This document shows positions 1 through 5,746 of a stretch of 7,804 nucleotides of DNA, in pieces. Position 1 is the stretch's first letter. Every line of letters begins with the position of its first letter. The stretch covers positions 1-7,804 of the forward strand of contig QWHP01000123.1 in the NCBI GenBank assembly GCA_021404985.1, written 5' to 3'. The notes below the pieces were generated by a model, which saw only the letters and a list, made by a program, of their open reading frames with translations, did no database searches and had not been told where the DNA came from. Position numbers and translations under genes: made by a program. This DNA is from Actinobacteria bacterium ATB1 (GTDB lineage: Bacteria; Actinomycetota; Acidimicrobiia; UBA2766).

Positions 1-310
1 CCTCCTCCGCCTGGCTCGACGACGGATGAGCCTGAATGGAGAGGGGCTCTGCGGCGGCGAGGACCTTGAGCAGGAAAGGCAGGTCCCCGTACCGCCCCGC
101 CACCCTGGGTCCGAGCATTCCGACGGGATCCTCCCTTATGACGTCCGGGAGCGGGACACCGTCCGTGGCCCTGACCGACGGCGCGGCGGCATTGGCCCCG
201 AGCCAGAGCTCGGCCTGGGGTCCTCCGTCGGACGGGAGACCCAGCAGGTCCGCGAGCGCCGTGGGGGATCCCCAGGCATAGCGCTGGACGGGGTTTCGGA
301 TCAGGAACAC
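1..310 (-). CDS. manA: Mannose-6-phosphate isomerase, class I, N-terminal part (cut by window edge)
   Basis: The enzyme interconverts mannose 6-phosphate and fructose 6-phosphate in the cytoplasm, linking glycolysis to GDP-mannose and mannose-glycan synthesis. 103 residues are visible and the rest lies beyond position 1. The start is GTG at 308-310, giving MFLIRNPVQRYAWGS, which aligns closely with the E. coli ManA N-terminus (NSVQNYAWGS). Further family signatures follow: AELWLGAN at 33-40, LPFLLKVLAA at 77-86, and LSIQAHP at 90-96. Q93 and H95 of the last motif match the zinc-binding Gln and His of type I enzymes. The usual His in the GAH(P/E) motif is Asn here (N40). An in-frame TAG at 320-322, which is also the tetR stop, rules out a longer N-terminus. 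There is no good Shine-Dalgarno close to the GTG; the nearest GGAGGG lies about 22 nt upstream. Coupling to tetR translation is therefore plausible. The family call is firm. Confidence 0.9.
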   Translation of the reverse strand, partial: MFLIRNPVQRYAWGSPTALADLLGLPSDGGPQAELWLGANAAAPSVRATDGVPLPDVIREDPVGMLGPRVAGRYGDLPFLLKVLAAAEPLSIQAHPSSSQAEE

Positions 311-319
311 GTCAGGAAT

Positions 320-904
320 CTACGCCCGAAGTCCCTCCACCAGGCTCTCCACCACACTGTCGAAGCGTGAAAGGTCGTCGAAGAATCCCGCCATCAGCAT
401 TGCGCCCTCGAGACCTGCAACCGCGGACCGCGCCCGATCGCGAGCCCGCCCTTCGAAGTCAAGTGTCCCATCGGCCCGTCCCGCCTCGAGGACACGGGTC
501 AGCCACTCCTCGTTCAGGTCGAAGAACCGCGCCACCCCATCCTGCATCCCCCCGGGCAACGTACGGAACTCTGCGGCAAGCATTCCACAAAGGCACATCC
601 CCCCGGAGCGGAGCACCGCACCGTAGAGCCCGGTGAACGCCAGGACCTTCTCCATGGCGTCGACCCCGGAATCGTCTATCTCAGCCAGGGACGCGGCGAA
701 CCGCGTGGCATGACGCTCCAGCAGAGCCTCGCCGAGGTCTGACTTCGACGGGAAGTGGTAGTGAAGGCTCGCCTTGGTGACCGACAACTCGGCAGCAACG
801 TCCGCATAGCTGAATCCGTTGTAGCCGCGTGTCTGGATGTGGCGCTCCGCCACGTCCAGGACAAGCGCTGCCGTTCCGGCGGGCTCGCGCCCTGCTGCGA
901 CCAT
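320..904 (-). CDS. TetR/AcrR-family transcriptional regulator
   Basis: A predicted cytoplasmic DNA-binding repressor of 194 residues, the usual TetR length. The N-terminal helix-turn-helix spans about residues 33-57 (YADVAAELSVTKASLHYHFP then SKSDL), a textbook TetR recognition region. The C-terminal two thirds form the ligand and dimerization domain and contain CLCGMLAAE at 104-112. C104 aligns with Cys106 of E. coli NemR (CLTVKLSAE, from memory), so redox or electrophile sensing is possible but unproven. I chose ATG 902-904 because GGAGG lies at 913-917 with an 8-nt spacer. An in-frame GTG at 926-928 would add 8 residues but lacks a Shine-Dalgarno. The gene is divergent from the cupin gene across a long palindrome (935-972) that is the obvious operator, so autoregulation is likely. 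It is followed by manA after 9 nt, possibly as one transcript. The effector is unknown. Confidence 0.92.
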   Translation of the reverse strand: MVAAGREPAGTAALVLDVAERHIQTRGYNGFSYADVAAELSVTKASLHYHFPSKSDLGEALLERHATRFAASLAEIDDSGVDAMEKVLAFTGLYGAVLRSGGMCLCGMLAAEFRTLPGGMQDGVARFFDLNEEWLTRVLEAGRADGTLDFEGRARDRARSAVAGLEGAMLMAGFFDDLSRFDSVVESLVEGLRA

Positions 905-912
905 CTTCGCAA

Positions 913-917
913 CCTCC
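913..917 (-). promoter_or_regulatory. Ribosome binding site deciding the tetR start
   Basis: On the minus strand this reads GGAGG, followed by 8 nt and then ATG (904-902). It favours ATG 904 over the in-frame GTG at 928, which has only GGCTCC in front of it. The predicted minus-strand transcription start near 937 would also leave the GTG with a leader of only about 9 nt. Confidence 0.7.
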
Positions 918-934
918 ACTGAGTCCACGGAGCC

Positions 935-972
935 TTGACAGCTTACCTACTGGTAAGTAGGTAAGCTGTCAA
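935..972. promoter_or_regulatory. Perfect palindromic operator with overlapping divergent promoters (tetR / cupin)
   Basis: Left arm TTGACAGCTTACCTACT (935-951), centre GGTA (952-955), right arm AGTAGGTAAGCTGTCAA (956-972). The 17-bp arms match perfectly. The outer six bases of each arm read TTGACA inward, an exact consensus -35 on each strand. A 17-nt spacer leads on each strand to TAGGTA (958-963 plus; 949-944 minus), a weak -10. The two promoters are mirror images and overlap face to face: predicted starts lie near 970 (plus) and 937 (minus). The GGTAAG half-site recurs at 952-957 and 960-965 and, inverted, at 943-948, so more than one TetR dimer could bind. The position between tetR and the divergent cupin gene makes it the likely TetR operator, where occupancy would block both promoters. 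The repeat is directly visible; the regulator match and transcription starts are inferred. Confidence 0.85.
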
Positions 973-977
973 CGACC

Positions 978-983
978 AGGGGG
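978..983 (+). promoter_or_regulatory. Ribosome binding site of the cupin gene
   Basis: AGGGGG followed by an 8-nt spacer to ATG at 992-994. An earlier ATG at 984-986 directly abuts this site and is not in the cupin frame, so 992 is the start. Confidence 0.6.
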
Positions 984-991
984 ATGATCAC

Positions 992-1369
992 ATGCAGACG
1001 CACACGAGCGCGCAGCAGACGGAACACAGGACATTCGGCGAACCCGACGAGATCCGTGAGTTCCCGAACGGGCGGGCCGAGATCGTTTCGGTGCAAGGCG
1101 CCGAGATCGGCCGTCTCGTCCTCGAACCAGGCTGACGCTGGTCGAACGACGTGAAACCGATCGCCGGCACCGAGAGCTGCGAAGCTCCGCACTTCCAGTA
1201 CCACGTGAGCGGGGAACTGGCGATCCAGATGGACGACGGCACCGAGATCGTCGCGAGACCCGGGGATGTCACGTCACTTCCGAGCGGCCACGATGCCTGG
1301 GTGGTGGGTGACGAGCCGGTCGTGGTCGTCGACTGGTTCGGGGCAAGCGATTACGCGAAGCGGACCTGA
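992..1369 (+). pseudogene. Cupin-domain protein gene interrupted by one in-frame TGA
   Basis: Read through, the frame from ATG 992 encodes 125 residues with a single TGA at codon 48 (1133-1135). The sequence on both sides is one continuous cupin: LVLEPG, stop, RWSNDVKPIAGTESCEAPHFQYHVSG, then ARPGDVTSLPSGHDAWVV. Relatives I recall have Trp at the stop (EPGWRW), so a TGG-to-TGA change is the simplest explanation. Likely metal ligands of the small beta-barrel are the two His of HFQYH and the His of SGH. As written, translation yields a 47-residue fragment, or a 72-residue restart from GTG 1151 lacking the first strands; neither should fold as a complete cupin. TGA reassignment is unlikely because this gene, pcrA, the amidohydrolase, the acyl-CoA synthetase and the DinB-like gene all end at TGA where their families end. 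A sequencing error is possible. The gene has its own ribosome binding site and shares the palindromic operator with tetR. The function of this cupin group is unknown. Confidence 0.82.
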
Positions 1370-1376
1370 CGGGCCC

Positions 1377-3800
1377 TCAGATCTGTTCGAGCCTCAGCCA
1401 CTGTGGCGCCAACATGATCTGTTTGGGGTCGCGCGGGTTCGCATCGAAGGCGACCAGGGCGACCGCCTGGTTTCCCTGTCCCGTCACGTCGAGGATGGAT
1501 CCGTCCCCGAACCTTTCATGTCGGACGCGGTCGCCTGCACCGAAATCCGGCGATGCGAACTCTGCAGTGGCCGCATCGGGGGCACGGCCACGGCCGAACG
1601 TCATGCCCGAAGGTTCGTCGTCGCTGCCCTCCGGAGGGATGTCGATACCCTCGAACTCCCAGGGATCCGCCTCGCCGCGGCTGCCACGATCCGAGGTCCG
1701 CGAGGACCCGCCCCGTTCAAATCGGTTGTACCGCCGTTCGCCCCGGAAGTCGTCACGGGACCGACTCCACCGCTTCAGCTCCGGATCCCCGCCGACCGAG
1801 CGCACGAGATCCTCCGGGATCTCGGTCAGGAAGCGCGAGATGGTGTTGAAGTTCGTACCTCCCCAGAGCGAACGGCGCACAGCGTGCGTCAGGTACAGCC
1901 GATCCATGGCCCGCGTCACCCCGACATACGCCAGGCGGCGTTCCTCCTCGAGCTGGTGCGGGTCCGTGAGGCTCCGCACGTGGGGGAAGACCGATTCCTC
2001 CATGCCGGTCACGAAGACCACCGGGAACTCGAGGCCCTTGGCGTTGTGCAGCGTCATCAGCGTCACGGAGGTCGCCGTAGGATCGTCGGGATCAGGCGAC
2101 TCGTCGGTCTCGCTCACGAGTGACACCTGTTCCAAGAAGGCGCGCACCATGTCCACCGGTTCCAGCGGCTCCCCATCCGCACCGACGGCTTCGTCGGTCA
2201 GGAGGAAGTCGGCGGCGACGGAAAGGAGCTCCTGGAGGTTCTCGAGACGCCCCTGCGACTCGATGCTGTTCTCCGCCCGCAACTCCGCCGCGTAACCGGT
2301 TCGCTCCCACGTTGCCTCGAGGGCGGCCGTCAGACCTCCGGCCGCGAGCTCGGCGCGGAGGTCGTCGAGCACCTCGCAGAATCCCTGAACAGCCGCACGT
2401 GCACGGGCCCCGAGCTTCGGCACGTCGTCGACGAGCCGGATCATCTCCCCGAGGGCGAGTCCGTTCGCCTCGGCAGCCACGGCGAGCCGGGCAAGGGTCT
2501 GGTCACCTATGCCGCGACGGGGGATGTTCACGATCCGTCGCAGAGAGACCTCGTCGACGGGATTCACGAGCACTCGCAGGTACGCAAGGGCATCCTTGAC
2601 CTCACGCCGGTCGTAGAACCTCGTGCCCCCCACCACCTTGTACGAGACGCCGCCGCGGACGAGGATCTCCTCGATGACCCGAGACTGCGCGTTCGTGCGG
2701 TAGAAGACCGCCATGTCGCCGAGTCTGTAGCCGTGCTCGTCCACGAGCCGGTCGATCTCGGTGCAGACGAAGGCGGCCTCGTCGTGCTCGTTCTCGGCCT
2801 CGTACCGGAAGACCGGCTCGCCGCCCGGTCTCTCGGTGAAGAGGTGCTTGTCGTGCCTGACCGCGTTGTGGCGGATGAGCGCGTTCGCCGCGTCGAGGAT
2901 CTGCTGTGTCGATCTGTAGTTCTGCTCGAGCGCGATCACAGTGGCATCGGGGAAGTCCCGCTCGAACTCGAGTATGTTCCGGATGTCGGCTCCACGAAAG
3001 CCGTACACGCCCTGGTCACTGTCCCCCACCACGCAGAGGTTGCCGGATCCGGACGACCAGAGTTTGGAGAGCTCGTACTGCGCGCGGTTCGTGTCCTGGT
3101 ACTCGTCGATCAGAACGTGCTCGAACCGCCGCGAATACTCCTCGCGAACCGCATCGTGCTCCCTGAGCAAGGTGACGGTGTTCACCAGCAGGTCGTCGAA
3201 GTCCATCGCATTCGCCTCGCGAAGGCGTCGCTGGTATTCGGCGTAGACGCCGGCGATGAGCCGGTCGTTGCGCATCGACGCCGTTTCGGCGAACTGCTCG
3301 GACGTGACGAGCTCGTTCTTCGCCATGCTGATCTCGGACAGAACGCTCCTCGCCGAGAACCGCTTCGGGTCGAGGTCCTGGTCCTTGACGCACATGGCGA
3401 CGAGGCGCTGCGCGTCGGAGGCGTCGTAGATGGTGAACGTCCTCTGGTATCCGAGACGTTCCGCGTGGCTACGGAGGATCCGCACGCAGGCTGAGTGGAA
3501 CGTGCAGATCCACATGGACCGGCCGAGACTCTCGCCCAACAGTCCGCTCACCCGGGATCGCATCTCGTCGGCCGCCTTGTTCGTGAACGTTATGGCGAGG
3601 ATCGACCAAGGCGAAACGCCCTCCTCGCGGATCAATCGTGCGATGCGATGCGTGAGGACACGTGTCTTGCCGGAGCCGGCCCCCGCCACGACGAGCAGGC
3701 GCCCGGCGCCATGGACGACAGCCCGGGCCTGAGCAGGATTCAGCCCCGAGAGGAGTTCGTGTCCGGCGGTGTCCTCGGGTACCGGAGAGCGGGCTTCCAT
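1377..3800 (-). CDS. pcrA: ATP-dependent DNA helicase PcrA/UvrD (superfamily 1A)
   Basis: A 3'-to-5' DNA translocase/helicase for nucleotide-excision and mismatch repair, replication-fork and transcription-linked repair. At 807 residues it is slightly longer than typical PcrA. All motifs are present: Q-motif LNPAQ (20-24); Walker A GAGSGKT (40-46); Ia TFTNKAADEM; II DEYQD (232-236); III GDSDQGVYGFRGAD (from 259); IV QNYRS (293-297); V TLHNAKGLEF (583-592); VI with VTRA (628-631). A hydrophilic, Arg/Gly/Ser-rich linker (about 663-753) leads to a C-terminal Tudor-like domain (GDRVRHERFGDGSILDV to the end), the part that contacts RNA polymerase in PcrA. I chose ATG 3798-3800 because the Q-motif begins 20 residues later. 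A longer in-frame start (GTG 3971) would overlap the divergent gene. No Shine-Dalgarno precedes the ATG, and TACACT (3818-3813) suggests a nearly leaderless mRNA. It converges on the cupin gene, with 7 nt between stops. Confidence 0.97.
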   Translation of the reverse strand: MEARSPVPEDTAGHELLSGLNPAQARAVVHGAGRLLVVAGAGSGKTRVLTHRIARLIREEGVSPWSILAITFTNKAADEMRSRVSGLLGESLGRSMWICTFHSACVRILRSHAERLGYQRTFTIYDASDAQRLVAMCVKDQDLDPKRFSARSVLSEISMAKNELVTSEQFAETASMRNDRLIAGVYAEYQRRLREANAMDFDDLLVNTVTLLREHDAVREEYSRRFEHVLIDEYQDTNRAQYELSKLWSSGSGNLCVVGDSDQGVYGFRGADIRNILEFERDFPDATVIALEQNYRSTQQILDAANALIRHNAVRHDKHLFTERPGGEPVFRYEAENEHDEAAFVCTEIDRLVDEHGYRLGDMAVFYRTNAQSRVIEEILVRGGVSYKVVGGTRFYDRREVKDALAYLRVLVNPVDEVSLRRIVNIPRRGIGDQTLARLAVAAEANGLALGEMIRLVDDVPKLGARARAAVQGFCEVLDDLRAELAAGGLTAALEATWERTGYAAELRAENSIESQGRLENLQELLSVAADFLLTDEAVGADGEPLEPVDMVRAFLEQVSLVSETDESPDPDDPTATSVTLMTLHNAKGLEFPVVFVTGMEESVFPHVRSLTDPHQLEEERRLAYVGVTRAMDRLYLTHAVRRSLWGGTNFNTISRFLTEIPEDLVRSVGGDPELKRWSRSRDDFRGERRYNRFERGGSSRTSDRGSRGEADPWEFEGIDIPPEGSDDEPSGMTFGRGRAPDAATAEFASPDFGAGDRVRHERFGDGSILDVTGQGNQAVALVAFDANPRDPKQIMLAPQWLRLEQI

Positions 3801-3827
3801 AGAATGCTCTGGAGTGTATCCGGGAGG
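3800..3827 (+). promoter_or_regulatory. Possible -10 element and ribosome binding site of the DinB-like gene
   Basis: TAGAAT at 3800-3805 is a 5-of-6 match to the -10 consensus and overlaps the pcrA start codon. No recognisable -35 lies 17 nt upstream. GGGAGG at 3822-3827 is a good Shine-Dalgarno with a 6-nt spacer to ATG 3834. A minus-strand TACACT at 3818-3813 could be the pcrA -10. The two promoters would overlap within this 33-nt gap. The ribosome site is convincing; the promoter boxes are tentative. Confidence 0.45.
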
Positions 3828-3833
3828 GACGAG

Positions 3834-4643
3834 ATGCAGAGGACGGCGGCCCTGGCTGCCCTGGCTCGCGAGTATGACGAGATCTTCGCCTTGGTGGACG
3901 ATCTCGCCCCCGAGGAATGGGACGCTCCGAGCGTCCGGGGTGACCGGAGCTGCAGGGACGTCTTCGCCCACATAGCCGCCACGGACGAGGCGGTCGTCAG
4001 GGGTTCGCTCGTCCTCGGGAGCCTTCCGGGACGCGATCCGGAGCGGACACGTGAGAAGTCACACGCACGCTGGCGGACGAGACCCCTCCCAGAGCTACGC
4101 GGCAAAGCCGAGGTCCATGCCGGACGCCTCGTGAAGTTGCTCTGGGTGGCGAGCCGGGTGGGCTGGCAGTTGAGACTCCCAACCGGATACGGCCGCCTCG
4201 GCATCGGGGACCTCGTTGTCCTCCGCATCCACGACCTCTGGATTCACAACAGGGACATCGCGATCGCCGTGGGGCGCCCGGCGCCTGATCCCAGGAGGAC
4301 GGCCGCCTCGCTCACCTGGCTTTCGTCGGCCATACCTCGCCGTCTCGGCCCTCCCTTGCGGAGCTTCACGGGTCGGCGTGTGTGCCTGCGCGTGGGCGGC
4401 GGAGTCTCGGCCGCCTTCGCCTGGGAGGTGGGGGCGAGCGGCATCGAGCTGCTCTCCGATCAAGATGCCTGGTCGGGTCCGCTCGTCTCAGATGTCCGAG
4501 TCACGCTGGACACCGAGACACTCGTCGTGTGCGGGACGGGCCGAGAGGATCCGTCGACTGTACGGCGCGACGGCCGCATCGAGGTCGAGGGGGACACGGC
4601 CTTCGGAGAGGCATTCGTCGACGCGCTCCCCTCACTCGCCTGA
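3834..4643 (+). CDS. DinB/mycothiol-dependent maleylpyruvate isomerase-like family protein
   Basis: A 269-residue two-domain protein. Residues 1 to about 150 form a DinB-like helical bundle: REYDEIFALVDDLAPEEWDAPS, CRDVFAHIAATDEAVV (about 40-55) and LRIHDLWIHNRDIAIAVG (130-147). The C-terminal part (about 175-269) resembles the sterol-carrier-like MDMPI C-domain and ends in GRIEVEGDTAFGEAFVDALP. By analogy with mycothiol-dependent maleylpyruvate isomerase, metal ligands would be H46, D134 and H138. The second is Glu in the characterised enzyme, so Asp here is a mild departure. Such proteins are thought to be thiol-dependent transferases or isomerases using mycothiol, but the substrate cannot be deduced. 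The start is set by ATG 3834 with GGGAGG 6 nt upstream; the open frame extends further back but only across antisense pcrA sequence. Divergent from pcrA and convergent with the membrane-protein gene, it appears monocistronic. Confidence 0.85.
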   Translation: MQRTAALAALAREYDEIFALVDDLAPEEWDAPSVRGDRSCRDVFAHIAATDEAVVRGSLVLGSLPGRDPERTREKSHARWRTRPLPELRGKAEVHAGRLVKLLWVASRVGWQLRLPTGYGRLGIGDLVVLRIHDLWIHNRDIAIAVGRPAPDPRRTAASLTWLSSAIPRRLGPPLRSFTGRRVCLRVGGGVSAAFAWEVGASGIELLSDQDAWSGPLVSDVRVTLDTETLVVCGTGREDPSTVRRDGRIEVEGDTAFGEAFVDALPSLA

Positions 4644-4800
4644 ATCCTCCCCGGCTCGGCGCTGCCGGACTTCTGCAACCCCCACCCCAACCCGCATGGC
4701 GCGTCGACTGGAGCCCCAGAACCAAATCCACGCGCCAACACCCGCACGCCAATGAGGCAGAGCACAAGGGCATCGGGGCGGGGGACCCTGCCCGGAATCG
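4644..4800. other. Convergent intergenic gap with two weak inverted repeats
   Basis: No credible gene is seen in this 157-nt gap between converging stops. Two inverted repeats may act as termination structures. TGGCGCGT (4697-4704) pairs with ACGCGCCA (4730-4737) across a 25-nt loop. GGGCGGG (4776-4782) pairs with CCTGCCC (4787-4793) through one G-U pair and a 4-nt loop on the plus strand. The second lies 7 nt past the stop of the membrane-protein gene, but in that direction its stem has an A-C mismatch. Neither is followed by a T tract. GC-rich sequence makes chance hairpins common, so this is weak evidence. Confidence 0.3.
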
Positions 4801-5715
4801 CTACCAGGCGGAGGGCGGTGGCTGTGACGTGTCCGCGGGCGGTATTGGCCCCTGTGGGACGGGAGGGCCCGTCGCAAGAGGGGGCACCTGGGGGGCGGGA
4901 GGGGGTGCCGCCCGGCCTTCGGTGGGTACCTGCGTCATCTCCCTGACTGCGGCCCCCTCCATGGCCCAGCTCACGATGTCCTCCCGCTTCAGAGAGGGGT
5001 CCCAAGCTGCATTCGGCTCCACTTGGCACGACGCGCGGTAGATGGAGGCCTGGCAACAGACCGCCCACGTCCCGACCGTCGCGACGACGATGCTGGCAAG
5101 CATCGGAAGAACGAAGGTCACCGAGTCGAGGACTGTCGACAGGACAGCGCCGAGCGCGTGCGCCGCCACAAGGACGGCGAAGATCCACCCAGCCTCGTGC
5201 CAGTACTCGCGCACACCCTCGAAACTCCCCTTGAGGGGACTCGGCCTCCTCTCGAGGACGAGGAAGGGGACCCACAGGGTGAAGAACCACACAGCGAAGA
5301 AACCGACGACGCAGGCAAGCAGACCGACCAGGCCGAGGGCCGTCACGACGAGGGACCAGCCGGCGTACGCCCAGAACCGCCCTCGCACGTCTCGCGCTTG
5401 GGCGGAAGATGGACGAGTGTCGCCGTCCATCCCGGCGAGAGCCCACCTCGCCACGAAAGCCGAGATGCCGATGCGGACGAGCAGGACTCCGAGAGCGAAC
5501 GCGACCGTGCCGAGACGCCGCCCGAGGCTCCCGAGGTTCTCGTCGACCAGCGAACCGAGCCACAGCCCGGGAAGGCCGCTGAGGGAGCGGCCGGCATGAT
5601 CCACCACGACGGGAATCGCCGCCGAGCACGCGAACAGGACCCAGCGGCAACGGAAGACCCGCCAACCGTCGGACAGGGCGTCCGAGATTCCGTACTCCTG
5701 GTAAACGTAGGCCAT
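4801..5715 (-). CDS. Multi-pass membrane protein with proline-rich C-terminal tail, function unknown
   Basis: I do not recognise a named family. The 304-residue product begins MAYVYQEYGISDALSDGWRVF and has about five or six hydrophobic segments: roughly 24-42, 69-95, a long block at 118-153 probably holding two helices, 177-196 and 199-222. Amphipathic or charged stretches separate them (97-115, 154-175). The last 43 residues (262-304) are rich in Pro and Ala (PPPAPQVPP, TGPPVPQGPIPPADTSQPPP) and probably form a flexible soluble tail. The start is ATG 5713-5715. The frame is open further upstream but would run into the amidohydrolase gene, and no strong Shine-Dalgarno is visible. It lies 31 nt downstream of the amidohydrolase stop on the same strand, so co-transcription is likely. 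A transport or membrane-organising role is possible but unsupported. It could be a distant relative of integral membrane domain families of similar layout. Confidence 0.75.
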   Translation of the reverse strand: MAYVYQEYGISDALSDGWRVFRCRWVLFACSAAIPVVVDHAGRSLSGLPGLWLGSLVDENLGSLGRRLGTVAFALGVLLVRIGISAFVARWALAGMDGDTRPSSAQARDVRGRFWAYAGWSLVVTALGLVGLLACVVGFFAVWFFTLWVPFLVLERRPSPLKGSFEGVREYWHEAGWIFAVLVAAHALGAVLSTVLDSVTFVLPMLASIVVATVGTWAVCCQASIYRASCQVEPNAAWDPSLKREDIVSWAMEGAAVREMTQVPTEGRAAPPPAPQVPPLATGPPVPQGPIPPADTSQPPPSAW

Positions 5716-5746
5716 CTCGAACGCGGCTCTTCTCTGGGAGACCCCT

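Noticed and set aside
905..928. Alternative tetR start at GTG 928
   Set aside because: No Shine-Dalgarno precedes it, whereas ATG 904 has GGAGG at 8 nt.
1133..1135. TGA as a sense codon for Trp or selenocysteine
   Set aside because: Five genes here end at TGA at family-appropriate C-termini, so general reassignment is excluded. The family has Trp rather than Cys at this site as I recall, so selenocysteine is unlikely; I saw no clear SECIS hairpin by eye.
1370..1376. Terminator between the converging cupin and pcrA genes
   Set aside because: Only 7 nt separate the stops. The CTGACGGGCCCTCAG sequence is nearly palindromic but leaves no workable loop and has no T tract.
1266..2123. Long plus-strand open frame opposite the pcrA 3' half (also 1414-2295 and 2733-3494)
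   Set aside because: These lie fully antisense to a helicase with every motif intact. High-GC codon bias keeps antisense frames open, and their translations show no recognisable domains.
3495..3833. Upstream extension of the DinB-like frame to 3495
   Set aside because: It is entirely antisense to pcrA with no matching domain; the frame is open by chance.
3801..3971. Extended pcrA start at GTG 3971 adding 57 residues
   Set aside because: The added sequence is antisense to the DinB-like coding region, which has a good ribosome site and family homology from its first residues. PcrA proteins need no such extension.
4460..5665. 401-residue minus-strand open frame
   Set aside because: It spans the DinB-like gene end, the intergenic gap and most of the membrane-protein gene in another frame. 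It is Arg/Pro-rich low-complexity sequence without helices or motifs, whereas the overlapping frame encodes clear membrane segments.
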